NCBI RefSeq assembly: GCF_021184045.1
Contig: NZ_CP073710.1
Coordinates: forward strand, 1,622,685 to 1,686,684
DNA from: Methanococcoides orientis
GTDB taxonomy: Archaea > Halobacteriota > Methanosarcinia > Methanosarcinales > Methanosarcinaceae
Length of the DNA: 64,000 bases
Direction of reading: 5' to 3'
Of this stretch, positions 17,573-27,592 are shown one piece after another. The notes beneath the pieces are model-generated. The model worked only from the letters and a program-made list of their open reading frames with translations. It was not told the origin of the DNA and made no database searches. Made by a program: the position numbers and the translations under genes. Positions within the stretch are counted from its first letter, which is position 1, and every line of letters starts with the position of its first letter.

Positions 17573-18523
17573 ATGTCAAAAATTGTAATTACAGGTGGAG
17601 CAGGTTTTATTGGATCACATATTGCAGAGGGGCTTGCAAAAGATAATCATGAGATTGTAATCGTGGACAATCTAGATGATTACTACCCAATTGATCTAAA
17701 GAAGCGAAACATAGATATCGCCCTTAATAGTGGAGATGCCACATTTATCAATGCAGATATCACTGATCTGAGCAGAATGAAAGAGATAATTGACGATACT
17801 GTTGATTATGTATATCACGAAGCTGCCCAGGCTGGAGTAAGGATCTCAGTTGAAAATCCCTTCAAACCAAACGACATAAACGTATTCGGGACTTTAAACG
17901 TGCTTAAGGCTTCAATGGATGCAGACGTTAAAAAAGTGATCAATGCTTCTTCATCTTCGGTCTATGGAAAAGTAAAATACATGCCTTTTGATGAGCAGCA
18001 TCCAACAGAACCAGTTTCACCCTACGGCGTGAGTAAACTTGCAGCAGAACAGTACTGCAGGGTTTTTTATGAGGTATATGGGCTACCCACAACATCCCTT
18101 CGCTATTTTACAGTATATGGTCCAAGGATGAGACCCGATCTTGCAATCTCTATATTTACAAGAAAAATGCTTGCAAACGAACCAATAACCATATTTGGAG
18201 ATGGAGAGCAAACAAGGGATTTCACTTATGTTGAAGATGTTGTGGAAGCTAACAAAAAATTACTCAATAACAAATCCACCGATGGAAAAATCCTGAACAT
18301 CGGAAGTGGCAACAGAATCAGTGTAAATGATCTCATTAAAAATATAAGGGAACTTGTTGGATCAGAATCAGAAGTCAAATATGCCAAAGTGCAAAAAGGA
18401 GATGCTGAAAATACACTCGCAAATGTGAATTTAGCAAATCAATTAATTGGATATGAACCAAGAGTGAACATTGAAAAAGGGTTAGCTAGATTTATAGAGT
18501 GGATGAAAGTAAAAAACAATTAA
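17573..18523 (+). CDS. NAD-dependent NDP-sugar epimerase (extended SDR)
   Basis: A 316-residue sugar nucleotide enzyme of the GalE/WbpP type. It has the NAD motif TGGAGFIGSHIAEGL at the N-terminus, then DNLDDYYPIDLKKRNI. The catalytic residues appear in ASSSSVYGK near residue 126 and in YGVSKLAAEQY near residue 150 (the YxxxK pair). GDGEQTRDFTYVEDVVEA near residue 210 is the usual C-terminal block. It probably makes an NDP-hexose or hexuronate for the glycan encoded around it. The exact substrate cannot be told from sequence. Confidence 0.87.
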   Translation: MSKIVITGGAGFIGSHIAEGLAKDNHEIVIVDNLDDYYPIDLKKRNIDIALNSGDATFINADITDLSRMKEIIDDTVDYVYHEAAQAGVRISVENPFKPNDINVFGTLNVLKASMDADVKKVINASSSSVYGKVKYMPFDEQHPTEPVSPYGVSKLAAEQYCRVFYEVYGLPTTSLRYFTVYGPRMRPDLAISIFTRKMLANEPITIFGDGEQTRDFTYVEDVVEANKKLLNNKSTDGKILNIGSGNRISVNDLIKNIRELVGSESEVKYAKVQKGDAENTLANVNLANQLIGYEPRVNIEKGLARFIEWMKVKNN

Positions 18524-18541
18524 TTCTAATGGATAAATAAT

Positions 18542-19639
18542 ATGAAAATGTTAGTTTGTGCATCCGAATATTACCCCCATGGCTCTGGAATTGCAAATGT
18601 AGCATATAATGTTGTAGAGCAATTAAAAAAGAAAGGAATAGAGTGTACTGTATGTTCACCAACAGGTCCAGATATAAAAATCGGCAGCCCAAAATTAATT
18701 CAAAATTTTGGAATAATAGGACTACTTTATTATTGGTACAAAGTATCTAAGAATTTTGAGACAAATGATTTTGATGTAATATGGATGCACAATCCATTTT
18801 TGTTAAATGGTAGCCCATATAAAAAATGCGTTGTGACACTAAATTCAACATATTATGGTAAAATGGTCAATAAACTACCACCATCCAATTACAATAAAGT
18901 TGTATCAAGGATTGAAAAATTTTGTTTAAATCGAATGAATCAAAAAGCAAAATTTACAGCCGTAGGGCAGGGAATTTGCAATGAAATGGAAGATTCGGGA
19001 GTAAATCACAAAATAAATTACATTCCAAATGGTGTAAACATAAATAAGTTTAAAACAACCTTTAATAAAAATCTATTACGAAAAAAGTTAGAACTACCTT
19101 TAGAAAGTACAATTATTTTAAGTGTGGGGCGTTTAGTAGAATTAAAGCGAACCAAAAAAATGATAGAAATATTTGGGAAATTGCAAGAAAAACTACCGGA
19201 TATAACTTTTGTTATTGCAGGCGATGGAGAATTATTTGAATCATTGGTGGACTATACTGAAAAATATAAAATAAAAAATGTAAATTTCCTTGGTCATATC
19301 AAAGAAAACTTACCCGATTTATATGCTTGCTCTGATTACTACATTACAGCTTCAAAGTATGAAGGTGGAGGACCAACATTAGCAATTGCAGAAGCGATGG
19401 CTACTGGATTACCTTGCATCGTATCAAATATACAAAATTTGAAATTTATTGAAGACATCGATGCAGGCATTGTTGTTGATTTTGATAAGACAGAAGAAGC
19501 AATAAATAAAATAAATCAGTATTTACAAAAAGATAATTCAAACCATTCACAAAATGCAAAGAAATATTCAACTAATAATTTGAATTGGGACCTGATTGCA
19601 AATCAGTATCTTGAAGAGTTTAAACAAGTATGTAAATGA
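18542..19639 (+). CDS. glycosyltransferase family 4
   Basis: A 365-residue GT4 enzyme. The N-terminus reads MLVCASEYYPHGSGIANVAY. The donor-binding half has LSVGRLVELKRTKKMIEIF near residue 200, FVIAGDGELFESL near residue 225 and the E-x7-E region SKYEGGGPTLAIAEAMATG near residue 280. The gene begins the very A/T-rich part of the locus, with a base and codon use unlike its upstream neighbours, which suggests transfer. Its stop overlaps the next start by four bases. Confidence 0.85.
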   Translation: MKMLVCASEYYPHGSGIANVAYNVVEQLKKKGIECTVCSPTGPDIKIGSPKLIQNFGIIGLLYYWYKVSKNFETNDFDVIWMHNPFLLNGSPYKKCVVTLNSTYYGKMVNKLPPSNYNKVVSRIEKFCLNRMNQKAKFTAVGQGICNEMEDSGVNHKINYIPNGVNINKFKTTFNKNLLRKKLELPLESTIILSVGRLVELKRTKKMIEIFGKLQEKLPDITFVIAGDGELFESLVDYTEKYKIKNVNFLGHIKENLPDLYACSDYYITASKYEGGGPTLAIAEAMATGLPCIVSNIQNLKFIEDIDAGIVVDFDKTEEAINKINQYLQKDNSNHSQNAKKYSTNNLNWDLIANQYLEEFKQVCK

Positions 19640-21621
19640 GATTCTTTACTTATTTAGGTTTAATTATGTTAAAACAAATATCTAATAATACCAAAAATAC
19701 TTTTTCTGGTTACTTATTTGAATATGTATCCTTATTGGTATTCGGATCATTATTTTTATTTTTATATATAAACGAGTATAGAAGCTATATTTTTTTGTCC
19801 ATCGCTGCAATTGTAGGACTGTTGTTATTTATTATATTTAGAAAAAACTTTAATAATTGTAGTTTAAAAAATTTCAGTGAATCTGTATGTAATACCAATG
19901 AAGAGTCAAATAAAAAAAACACAACATCTATATTATTTTTGTTTTTATATTGTATAAGCCTGCTGACCTTATTAGATGGGGTTTATACGAAGACGAGCTG
20001 GTACTATCTTTTTATTTCACTATGTGCTGGAATTATTATAATAGAGATTTTGTATCTAGATCCTGAACGTATATGGAAGTTAAGCCTTCTTAAATCTGTG
20101 TTGCTATTTCTTAATTTAACTGTGAGTAATCAAATAATATTTCCTTTAGGAATTGGCAATCCTGATAATTTTTATCATATGGATATTATATCCCAGATAA
20201 TTGAAAATGGAAGCATACCTTTCGGCTATACATATACTTATTTTCCAATACACCATTTATTAGCAAGTATAGCTACGATTACTACAAATATTTCTCTTTC
20301 TGAGACATATCACTATCTAGGTTCTGGAGTCATGTCCCTAGGCATCATATTTAGTTTTTTAATAGGAAGGAAATTCATCGGCATAAAATTTGGACTGATA
20401 GCTGCTTTACTATTCTGCTGTTCTGATTACCTTATATATTGGGCAAGCCACCCTGTACAATTATCCTACATGTTGCCATTAATTCTCGCATTTCTCACAG
20501 TAGTTATATATATAACAAGCGAGCGAACTTCTGCTTTTATTTTATTATATGTTATTTTAAGTACTACTATTGTTTTCTTACATCACTACTCAGCAATGAT
20601 TGTATTGTTTATGCTCATAGGGATTTTATTCAGTGAATTCGTTTTCAAAATCGAAAATAATGAATACAAACTTAAATCGTCACGTTTGCTTCAAATCTTT
20701 ACAATAATGCTTTTTGCCCATTGGATGTTTTACTCAGGGATTTTCGGAGGATTCATAAATATATTCAATATGTATAAAAATGCATTTGCTACAGACTTAT
20801 CCGGAAGTGTAGTGTCACAAACCTATTACGATAAATTGCCTATTGAAACAATACTTATCAATGAATTGGGAAGTTTTATTCTTATCTGTTTATCAACCAT
20901 AGGATTTTATTATTTATTAAGAAATAGATCAGTCATTGGGAATATCTTTACTAGTATATTTGTAATCTTCATTTCATTGATAGGAATAGGGACAATAATT
21001 GATGTTTTTTATTTGTTGCCAAACAGGATATATGCATTTATGCAAGAATTGTCAATGATTTATCTTGCAGCTCTTGCAATAATATGGGTATTAAAAAATA
21101 GATCACATCGGTACTCAAAAAACTGTATAGTTATAACAATAATTCTCTTGCAATTTTTATCTGCATCAAGCACAATTGCAGGCTTTGAAACTAGTCCTTT
21201 TGTGGGTGAACAAGCCTATTGGAAATTTTATGAAACACCTCATGAAAAAAATGCATTGTTATGGGCAGAATATAACATATTAGGAAACGAAGAGGACTAT
21301 GCTGTATATTTAAATCCTGGCTTTGTAGTTGGACTAAACGCTTCTTCTAAATTATCGCCCTCATATGACAAAGCCAAAATAAAAAACAAAAATGATAAAT
21401 ATATTTTTGACTTAACAAATCTAAGTTCAAAATATTATATATTTAGTAGTCAATTTGATGTGGAAATTGGGTTTGTTTATCGTAATGTCATGGACAAGTA
21501 CCACATGGGTTCATCAAATAAGGTAAAAATGGATACTGATACAAAAACAATATTAGATAATAACAGGGATATTATAGGGAAAATATATAGTAATGAATAT
21601 ATAACTATTCACCATAAATAA
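19636..21621 (+). CDS. large multi-pass membrane protein of the surface glycan locus
   Basis: A 661-residue integral membrane protein with about 13-15 hydrophobic segments through residue 510 and a C-terminal soluble part of about 140 residues. The motif GNPDNFYHMDIISQI near residue 175, at the end of an early membrane segment, resembles the acidic loop of GT-C glycosyltransferases. HHYSAMIVLF near residue 318 is another conserved-looking spot. It may be a polyprenol-dependent glycosyltransferase or a glycan polymerase. The start overlaps the previous stop (ATGA); a second ATG ten codons on is possible. Strongly A/T-rich. Confidence 0.65.
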   Translation: MRFFTYLGLIMLKQISNNTKNTFSGYLFEYVSLLVFGSLFLFLYINEYRSYIFLSIAAIVGLLLFIIFRKNFNNCSLKNFSESVCNTNEESNKKNTTSILFLFLYCISLLTLLDGVYTKTSWYYLFISLCAGIIIIEILYLDPERIWKLSLLKSVLLFLNLTVSNQIIFPLGIGNPDNFYHMDIISQIIENGSIPFGYTYTYFPIHHLLASIATITTNISLSETYHYLGSGVMSLGIIFSFLIGRKFIGIKFGLIAALLFCCSDYLIYWASHPVQLSYMLPLILAFLTVVIYITSERTSAFILLYVILSTTIVFLHHYSAMIVLFMLIGILFSEFVFKIENNEYKLKSSRLLQIFTIMLFAHWMFYSGIFGGFINIFNMYKNAFATDLSGSVVSQTYYDKLPIETILINELGSFILICLSTIGFYYLLRNRSVIGNIFTSIFVIFISLIGIGTIIDVFYLLPNRIYAFMQELSMIYLAALAIIWVLKNRSHRYSKNCIVITIILLQFLSASSTIAGFETSPFVGEQAYWKFYETPHEKNALLWAEYNILGNEEDYAVYLNPGFVVGLNASSKLSPSYDKAKIKNKNDKYIFDLTNLSSKYYIFSSQFDVEIGFVYRNVMDKYHMGSSNKVKMDTDTKTILDNNRDIIGKIYSNEYITIHHK

Positions 21622-21700
21622 TACGGACTTTCAACATTAGTAAATAAATTTAGATTTCGGAAATAATCTATAGATAATTTCTAAATATCGGAGCTATCCA

Positions 21701-22849
21701 ATGTCAGGGCAGACATATTCAAAAATTTGTACAATAACATCGCCAATTAGTGATGCAAGTGTGACACCGGTCTCGAATTTAGTTAAAATATTGAGATGTA
21801 TTTCAAAAGATGTATGTTTTATTACTGGTAATGCAGGGTCAAACTTATTTAAAGATGATGAAAGTATACATACAATAGCCATAAATTATAAGTTAGGATC
21901 AAATGCATTTTCAAAAATTATTAGATACTCCTTATTGCAATTGAAACTTTCATATCTTATTTTGAGGACTGCTAAAAATTATGACACCCACCTTTATTTT
22001 ATAGGTTCCAACAATTTAGTATTTCCAATAATAATTTCAAAAATCATGAGGAAAAATGTGGTATTGAGCCTTCCAGGGTCATCAAACATTTTAAAATTTG
22101 CAAATGATCGTTTTTACAAAATTGTAAAATTATTTGAAAGTTTTAATATGAGCCTTTCAGACAAGATTATTGTTTATTCACCAAATCTTATCAATGAATG
22201 GAACTTAAAAAAATATAATAATAAAATATCATTTGCACATGAGCATTTTTTAGATTTGAATAAATTTAAAATTACATCGCAACTACATGAAAGAGAAAAT
22301 GTGATTGGTTATGTAGGACGTTTAACTGGAGAAAAGGGAGTTTTTAACTTTATAGAAGCAATTCCATACATAATTAAAAAGAACAAAAATTTAAAATTTA
22401 TAATTATTGGAGAGGGGATCCTAAGAAATAAAATTGAAGATTTTTTGGATAAAAAGAATCTAAAAGACAATGTTAAATTATTGGGATGGGTACATCACGA
22501 TCAACTTCCCGATTATTTAAATCAATTTAAACTAACTGTTCTTCCCTCCTACACCGAAGGCTTACCAAATCTCATGTTAGAATCAATGGCCTGCGGAACT
22601 CCAGCATTAGCAACGTCTATTGGAGCAATACCAGATGTGATAAAAGACAATGAAAATGGGTTTACTATGGAAGACAATTCTCCAGAATGTATTGCAAAAA
22701 ATGTGATTCGAGCACTAAATACCCCTCAGTTTGAACAAATTGCAAATTGTGCAAAAGAAAGTGTTAATCAAAAATTTACCCATGAATCTTCTGTTGAAAT
22801 ATACAGAGATGCATTATATAAAGAACACAAACCAAAAATAGTATTTTGA
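21701..22849 (+). CDS. glycosyltransferase family 4
   Basis: A 382-residue GT4 enzyme. The donor half carries IGYVGRLTGEKGVFNFIEAI near residue 203, FIIIGEGILRNKI near residue 232 and the E-x7-E region PSYTEGLPNLMLESMACGTP near residue 285. The N-terminal half is divergent (KICTITSPISDASVTPVSN), as usual for the acceptor side. It is the last plus-strand gene of the locus. An 80-base gap separates it from the membrane protein gene. A/T-rich like its neighbours. Confidence 0.84.
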   Translation: MSGQTYSKICTITSPISDASVTPVSNLVKILRCISKDVCFITGNAGSNLFKDDESIHTIAINYKLGSNAFSKIIRYSLLQLKLSYLILRTAKNYDTHLYFIGSNNLVFPIIISKIMRKNVVLSLPGSSNILKFANDRFYKIVKLFESFNMSLSDKIIVYSPNLINEWNLKKYNNKISFAHEHFLDLNKFKITSQLHERENVIGYVGRLTGEKGVFNFIEAIPYIIKKNKNLKFIIIGEGILRNKIEDFLDKKNLKDNVKLLGWVHHDQLPDYLNQFKLTVLPSYTEGLPNLMLESMACGTPALATSIGAIPDVIKDNENGFTMEDNSPECIAKNVIRALNTPQFEQIANCAKESVNQKFTHESSVEIYRDALYKEHKPKIVF

Positions 22850-22991
22850 TAAACTAAAAAATACCAATTTGTACGATATAATGAAATGGAAATTTATAAA
22901 AAAAGAAAGGAATGTTGGTTAAAAGAGTTAATTGATGTCTCATAATTCTTGCAAATTTGTTGTGGTTAACATAGATTAAATTTGTAAGATT

Positions 22992-23948
22992 TTATCGATA
23001 AAACTGATTTTTCCACAGACTTATTTCTTTGTGTGGAATCTTTAATTTAGTCGAAAAATCGCTTTCAATTAATTCTCCTATATTTGTTACAGATTTTCTT
23101 TCAATTACATTTAATTCAAAATCATTTTTCATTTCCAAAGCTCGGTTATCAACCCCTATTATTATACATCGTTTTCCATATTGCAATGCCCTCATACCAG
23201 CATGTAATCTTGTACCCACATATTCAATGGAATCTTTTTCAAGCACAAAGTCAAAAGCTTTCAAATTTGGTTTTAAAATTTGAATTCTATTTTTAGATGG
23301 AGAAATCGTGTCAAAATATTTATAGTCAGTTCTTCCTTGTGGCCAAAAATAGATATTCTCATATTTAGAACACAATGTTTCAATTAACTCAAAATCTTTT
23401 GCAGGATCCTTTCTGTAATCAGTTAATGTAAATACAACGTCTTTGGATTTATATTTGGGAATTTTACTGCAATGATTTTTATCCAATTTCCACATTGTAG
23501 GACAACCCGTATTCACAACATTATTAATCCCAATAGATTCAAGCATTTCTTTAGTATAATTATCTCTCACTGAATGGATATAACCATCATCCAAAGTCAA
23601 TTTTAATAACATTTTTGTATATATATTGGGTCTTTTCTGATATTGTTGCCAACCAACTCCAAGAAGTATCACATTTTTTGAAAAACAAGTTGATATTAAG
23701 TTTATTTTCCATTGATCTGATCTAAGCATGTTAGATGCAAGCAAATTTGTTCCACCTACAATAGAAAACTTTGTTTTTTTTAATGTATTATAACTTTTCA
23801 ATCCTAATTTATCATGCGCTGGTAGAATGGAAACAAAATTATTGTTGCATACATCTGAAATAACTTCCCTTACAGATTCCATTATAATATTATTTCCTAA
23901 ATTAGTTGAACATATAGACGTGTCAAATAAAGCAACATTATCTATCAT
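22992..23948 (-). CDS. polysaccharide pyruvyl transferase family protein
   Basis: A 318-residue protein of the PS_pyruv_trans type, which adds pyruvate ketals to extracellular sugars. Visible marks are DTSICSTNLGNNIIMESV at the N-terminus, ILLGVGWQQY near residue 95, SVRDNYTKEMLESIGI near residue 123 and GTRLHAGMRALQYGKRCIII near residue 245. The last is the conserved RxHxxxxA-like region of the family. GTAGGAG precedes the ATG. It is divergent from the GT4 gene on its right-to-left side and co-directional with the flippase gene. Substrate unknown. Confidence 0.75.
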   Translation of the reverse strand: MIDNVALFDTSICSTNLGNNIIMESVREVISDVCNNNFVSILPAHDKLGLKSYNTLKKTKFSIVGGTNLLASNMLRSDQWKINLISTCFSKNVILLGVGWQQYQKRPNIYTKMLLKLTLDDGYIHSVRDNYTKEMLESIGINNVVNTGCPTMWKLDKNHCSKIPKYKSKDVVFTLTDYRKDPAKDFELIETLCSKYENIYFWPQGRTDYKYFDTISPSKNRIQILKPNLKAFDFVLEKDSIEYVGTRLHAGMRALQYGKRCIIIGVDNRALEMKNDFELNVIERKSVTNIGELIESDFSTKLKIPHKEISLWKNQFYR

Positions 23949-24115
23949 TATTTCTCCTACTTTAAAATTAAATTTGTATAGATTTTATTAATTTATGTGT
24001 TATAAACATATTTTTTCTCAGCATAGTTAGATATAATATTTGTAAGTATCCAAATATGACTTTAGTACCTTTAGCACATCATTCAAAAGAAAAACTGAAT
24101 AATGCACATGAAATT

Positions 24116-25582
24116 TTATTTACCCATTCCATAGAACCTGTAGCTATTAATGAACACTCTGATTTCTTGTATAGTAAAACCTCGCAATAATAGCAAAGTG
24201 GAAAAATATACAAATGCACATAAAAATATAGTACACATTAAAGCCGATAGACTAAATGGATCTAGTTTTAGAATTAGCAGCGACATTATTACGGATGCTA
24301 AAACCGTTTTCACAATAAACAGGATATCGACATGAATTTTAATAGAATTTGAGATATAATAAGATGTTATAACCAATGATAACGCGTATGAAATTAATGT
24401 AGTCATTGCTGCAGCAACTATTCCTATAATAGGAATTAATAAAATGTTTAATAAAATATTTAATATTGCACTTATAGTCCAAATTTTTCCTATTATTTTG
24501 GTTTTTTGCTCCAATAGTAGTATTTGATAGAATATAGAGTAAATGCCCCACAGTAATGTACTTAATGCAACAAATGGAGTAATTAGATAACTTTTAGATG
24601 CAATCTCTGATGTAGTCAACACTATAAGTAGTGGTTTTGATAACAAAGACAATCCAAAAACTGATGGAATTGATACTGCTAAAAAATATTTCAACGAAAT
24701 GCTTAAAATTTCTTCTACCCGTTTGATATTGTTTTCATCATAGTATTTTGAAAGAAACATTGGCAAAACAAAATTAAGTGGTTGGAAAAACATATTTATT
24801 ATATTTCCTAGTGTATATCCCGGTACGTAATATCCTACAAATGCTGTTCCAAAAAAATAACTGATGATGTACCGATCACTCATGCTTATAGTCCAATCTG
24901 AAATTTTACTAGGCACAATTGGAAGTCCAAAAGCTAGATACTTTTTGAGATTTCTATATTGTGGTTTTTTGAGCCCTATATCTGAAAATATATAGAAAAA
25001 CTCTACAAATAATGTAAAAGAATAACTGATTAAAAGGCCTGTAATAGCCCCTTTTATTTGAAAATTCATTAATATAAAAAAAGAAACAAACAACATTTTA
25101 GAAGCAGTTTCAAAAAATACAAAGAATGAGTGTCTCTTAATTTTTTGAGATGCTCGGAAGTAATTTAAAGACATTAAATGTAGACCTTTAATAATTACAA
25201 TCAATGATAATATTTTTACAGCCCATACATTTTCATTAAATAGAATTGTTGCAATTGAATCTGCAAACAAATAAAGTACTATAGCTATACATATATTAGT
25301 AAATAATATTACAGAAGTAAGTGAATAGAATATGTCTTGAATATTTTTCTTTTCTTTTATCGATGGCAAAAAACGGACCATCGTAAGGCTTAGACCAGCA
25401 TTCGCAACATTGGAAATAATCTCGATTGTAATTATAATTTGTACCCAAATGCCATAATCATTAATTGAAAGATTTTTAGTTAAAATCGGCAATAATATAA
25501 GTCCACTTATCCCCACGAGAAGTTGTGTAACTCCAACCAGCCCTACCCTTTGTACAAAAAGTTTATAGAAATCCGACATCAT
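24116..25582 (-). CDS. oligosaccharide flippase (Wzx/MATE-like)
   Basis: A 488-residue membrane protein with about 12-14 transmembrane helices, typical of the polysaccharide transporter family that flips lipid-linked glycans to the outside. The N-terminus shows GVTQLLVGISGLILLPILTK with the NDYGIWVQ stretch common in these proteins near residue 42. It sits between the pyruvyltransferase and GT2 genes and would export the unit made by the locus. A/T-rich. Two adjacent ATG codons make the exact start uncertain by one residue. Confidence 0.85.
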   Translation of the reverse strand: MMSDFYKLFVQRVGLVGVTQLLVGISGLILLPILTKNLSINDYGIWVQIIITIEIISNVANAGLSLTMVRFLPSIKEKKNIQDIFYSLTSVILFTNICIAIVLYLFADSIATILFNENVWAVKILSLIVIIKGLHLMSLNYFRASQKIKRHSFFVFFETASKMLFVSFFILMNFQIKGAITGLLISYSFTLFVEFFYIFSDIGLKKPQYRNLKKYLAFGLPIVPSKISDWTISMSDRYIISYFFGTAFVGYYVPGYTLGNIINMFFQPLNFVLPMFLSKYYDENNIKRVEEILSISLKYFLAVSIPSVFGLSLLSKPLLIVLTTSEIASKSYLITPFVALSTLLWGIYSIFYQILLLEQKTKIIGKIWTISAILNILLNILLIPIIGIVAAAMTTLISYALSLVITSYYISNSIKIHVDILFIVKTVLASVIMSLLILKLDPFSLSALMCTIFLCAFVYFSTLLLLRGFTIQEIRVFINSYRFYGMGK

Positions 25583-25754
25583 AATTATTTATCCCCATGG
25601 CTCACAATTGAGTACAAAATGGTTGGCTGCAGCAATCTGAAAGTATCAGAATATATTATAAGCTGTTTTTGTGACCTAAGCTGCAATTGCATATGAATAT
25701 GGCTGCCCTTTCCAAATTGATCAGTAATATAGTTTATCTTCTATCAAAATTCAC

Positions 25755-26816
25755 TCACAACTCCACATCCGCAGCAACCATAACCTCGCTACTCTTCTTC
25801 ACTGCCACAACCTCAACCTCTCCCTCACCAGCATCCCCGACCACACCCACATGTTCAGGATTAGGACGAGCGAACGAAGGCCTTTGGGCGATCATGTGAA
25901 TGGATCTTGCGATGGAGTGCAGGATAATCCCTGTGAATGACATGAAAGTACCTATGATCATCAACATTACCATTAATATCGTTGGACCGAAAGGAAGATT
26001 TCCGCCCATGGAGAAGGAATACATGAACTTTATTCCGAAATACAGGCCTGTTACACCCATTGCCATTCCGGGGATTGTGAAGTAGTAGAGGGGTTTGTTG
26101 AACTCCATATCCCTTAGGATCCTTACGAGGACTCCTATGCCGTGTTTTAGGGGATGTTCAGTGGAGCAGTCCACGTCGTAGCGGACGTCTATGTCCACTT
26201 CGGTTATTCGCAGGCCTGCATTGGAGGCGTCTGCGAGCATCTCGCTTTCTATGGCGAGGTTGGCGGCCTTGAAGCGGAAGACATCGTATGTGTGGCCTGA
26301 GAAGGCACGGAAACCGCACTGGGTGTCGGTGATATCTATTCCGCTGTTGAGCTTGGTGGCCTGGTCGAGCACTGTCTGGCCGACCCTTCGGTATGAGGGG
26401 GTGTCGGTCTCCTTGCCGTGCAGATATCTGCTGCCGTTTACCATATCGGCCTGGTTGGAGAGGATGGGGGCTACGAGGATGGGGATCTGCTTGGGGTCGT
26501 GCTGGCCGTCGGTGTCCAGGGTCACGATGACGCGGGAGTTCTTTGCGGCGTCGAAGCCTGTTCGAAGGGCTGCACCTTTGCCCCTGTTCTGGGGGTGTAT
26601 GATTACCCTTGCGCCGGCCATTTCAGCGATCTTCGCAGTGCTGTCACTGCTGCCGTCGTCTACCACGATCACCTCGTCAACATAGTGTCTTGTGAGGAGC
26701 ACCACACTCCCTATGGAAACACCCTCGTTGAACGCAGGCAGTACAGCGGTTATCCCTGTCCTGTTGTAACAGCTATAATCCTATTCTTCCTGAACGGACT
26801 CACTATTTTCACTCAT
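25755..26816 (-). CDS. GT2 glycosyltransferase, frame joined to its start through an in-frame TAG
   Basis: The enzyme has VLPAFNEGVSIGSV, EVIVVDDGSSDSTAKIAEMAG, the DTDGQHD metal motif and TQCGFRAFSG, as in polyprenyl-phosphate sugar transferases. Two C-terminal membrane helices follow (about YYFTIPGMAMGVTGLYFGI and FGPTILMVMLMIIG). Without readthrough, the only start is GTG at 26705, which removes the PAFNEG strand needed for the fold. Reading back in frame gives ITAVLPAFNEG, then TAG at 26781-26783, then ten codons (SENSESVQEE) and ATG at 26814-26816. AGGGTGG stands six bases before that ATG. Pyrrolysine insertion, or an early nonsense mutation, are the two readings. Confidence 0.7.
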
Positions 26817-27104
26817 ACTATCCACCCTAAGAATACTAAACACAACAAAGTAGTACCCTATGCGAAGTGCAGCATATGAGAACATATTATATATATATTA
26901 GCATTTCCAATAATACTTTCCTAGAAAACTCCAAAAAGTTGATGTTACCTGACAAGGATTTTAGCCAGCTCCACTTTTAATTATGTATTTCATAAATACG
27001 TATTATCACGTGTTCCAAAAAAGCAGACCATTCGGGAAAATAAAAAACTGACATCTGTCGATGTTTTAAAAATAGCCTTAATTAACGACCCAACGGAGAT
27101 ATCG

Positions 27105-27260
27105 TTAAAGCTGATTCTCCCATATACAGATAAGCTCCCCTCTGGCCACCAACACAAGTCCATGCACCTCCGGGATATACAGATCCCGCGAGATGAGGAG
27201 ATCAATTCCAGTTTCGGACGCATCTGCCAGCCAGGATGTGGCGACGACTCTGCGGTACAT
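27105..27260 (-). pseudogene. possible gene fragment, 51 codons
   Basis: From ATG at 27260 a minus-strand frame reads MYRRVVATSWLADASETGI, then DLLISRDLYIPEVHGLVLVA, and ends in WENQL and TAA. It looks like the C-terminal piece of a protein rather than random sequence, but no family is recognised and no Shine-Dalgarno motif is visible. Longer readings in another frame here (26990-27223) are Cys/Ser-rich and less convincing. Confidence 0.25.
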
Positions 27261-27548
27261 TTTCCAGCTTCTGGTTGAATTCCTGTTCAGCTACAGAGAA
27301 AAGTGGCGCTGTAAGATATATTTTCTTACTTGCCCATTTTATCTCCTTTGTCTTAATTCTACCCTCTACTAATGTAAGTTAAGATACGTAATCATTCCAG
27401 AGATGTATCATTTTTGATATTGCCTAAATATTTTACAATTTCGCTTTTAATAGCAACTATTAATAACAAAGAAAACATCTAATGAACAAAAATATAAAAG
27501 ATTGTATAGTTCCCTGAGTTTTCCAGTAATTCAAATAAAATTAATCAG
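27261..27548. other. non-coding A/T-rich DNA before the giant surface protein gene
   Basis: About 290 bases without a convincing gene. The only recognisable element is a TATA-like AAATATAAAAG at 27490-27500 on the plus strand, about 95 bases before the surface protein start. Transcription would then begin near 27525 and the leader would include the TCAA repeat. Confidence 0.4.
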
Positions 27549-27582
<34 letters not shown>

Positions 27583-27592
27583 TGGTGATGTA

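Noticed and set aside
26750-26783. A different frame upstream of the GT2 gene reading RIIAVTTGQG, suggesting a frameshift instead of UAG readthrough
   Set aside because: That frame stops at once in TAA and has no start with a Shine-Dalgarno motif, while the UAG frame has ATG, AGGGTGG and direct continuity. It is kept as a weaker alternative.
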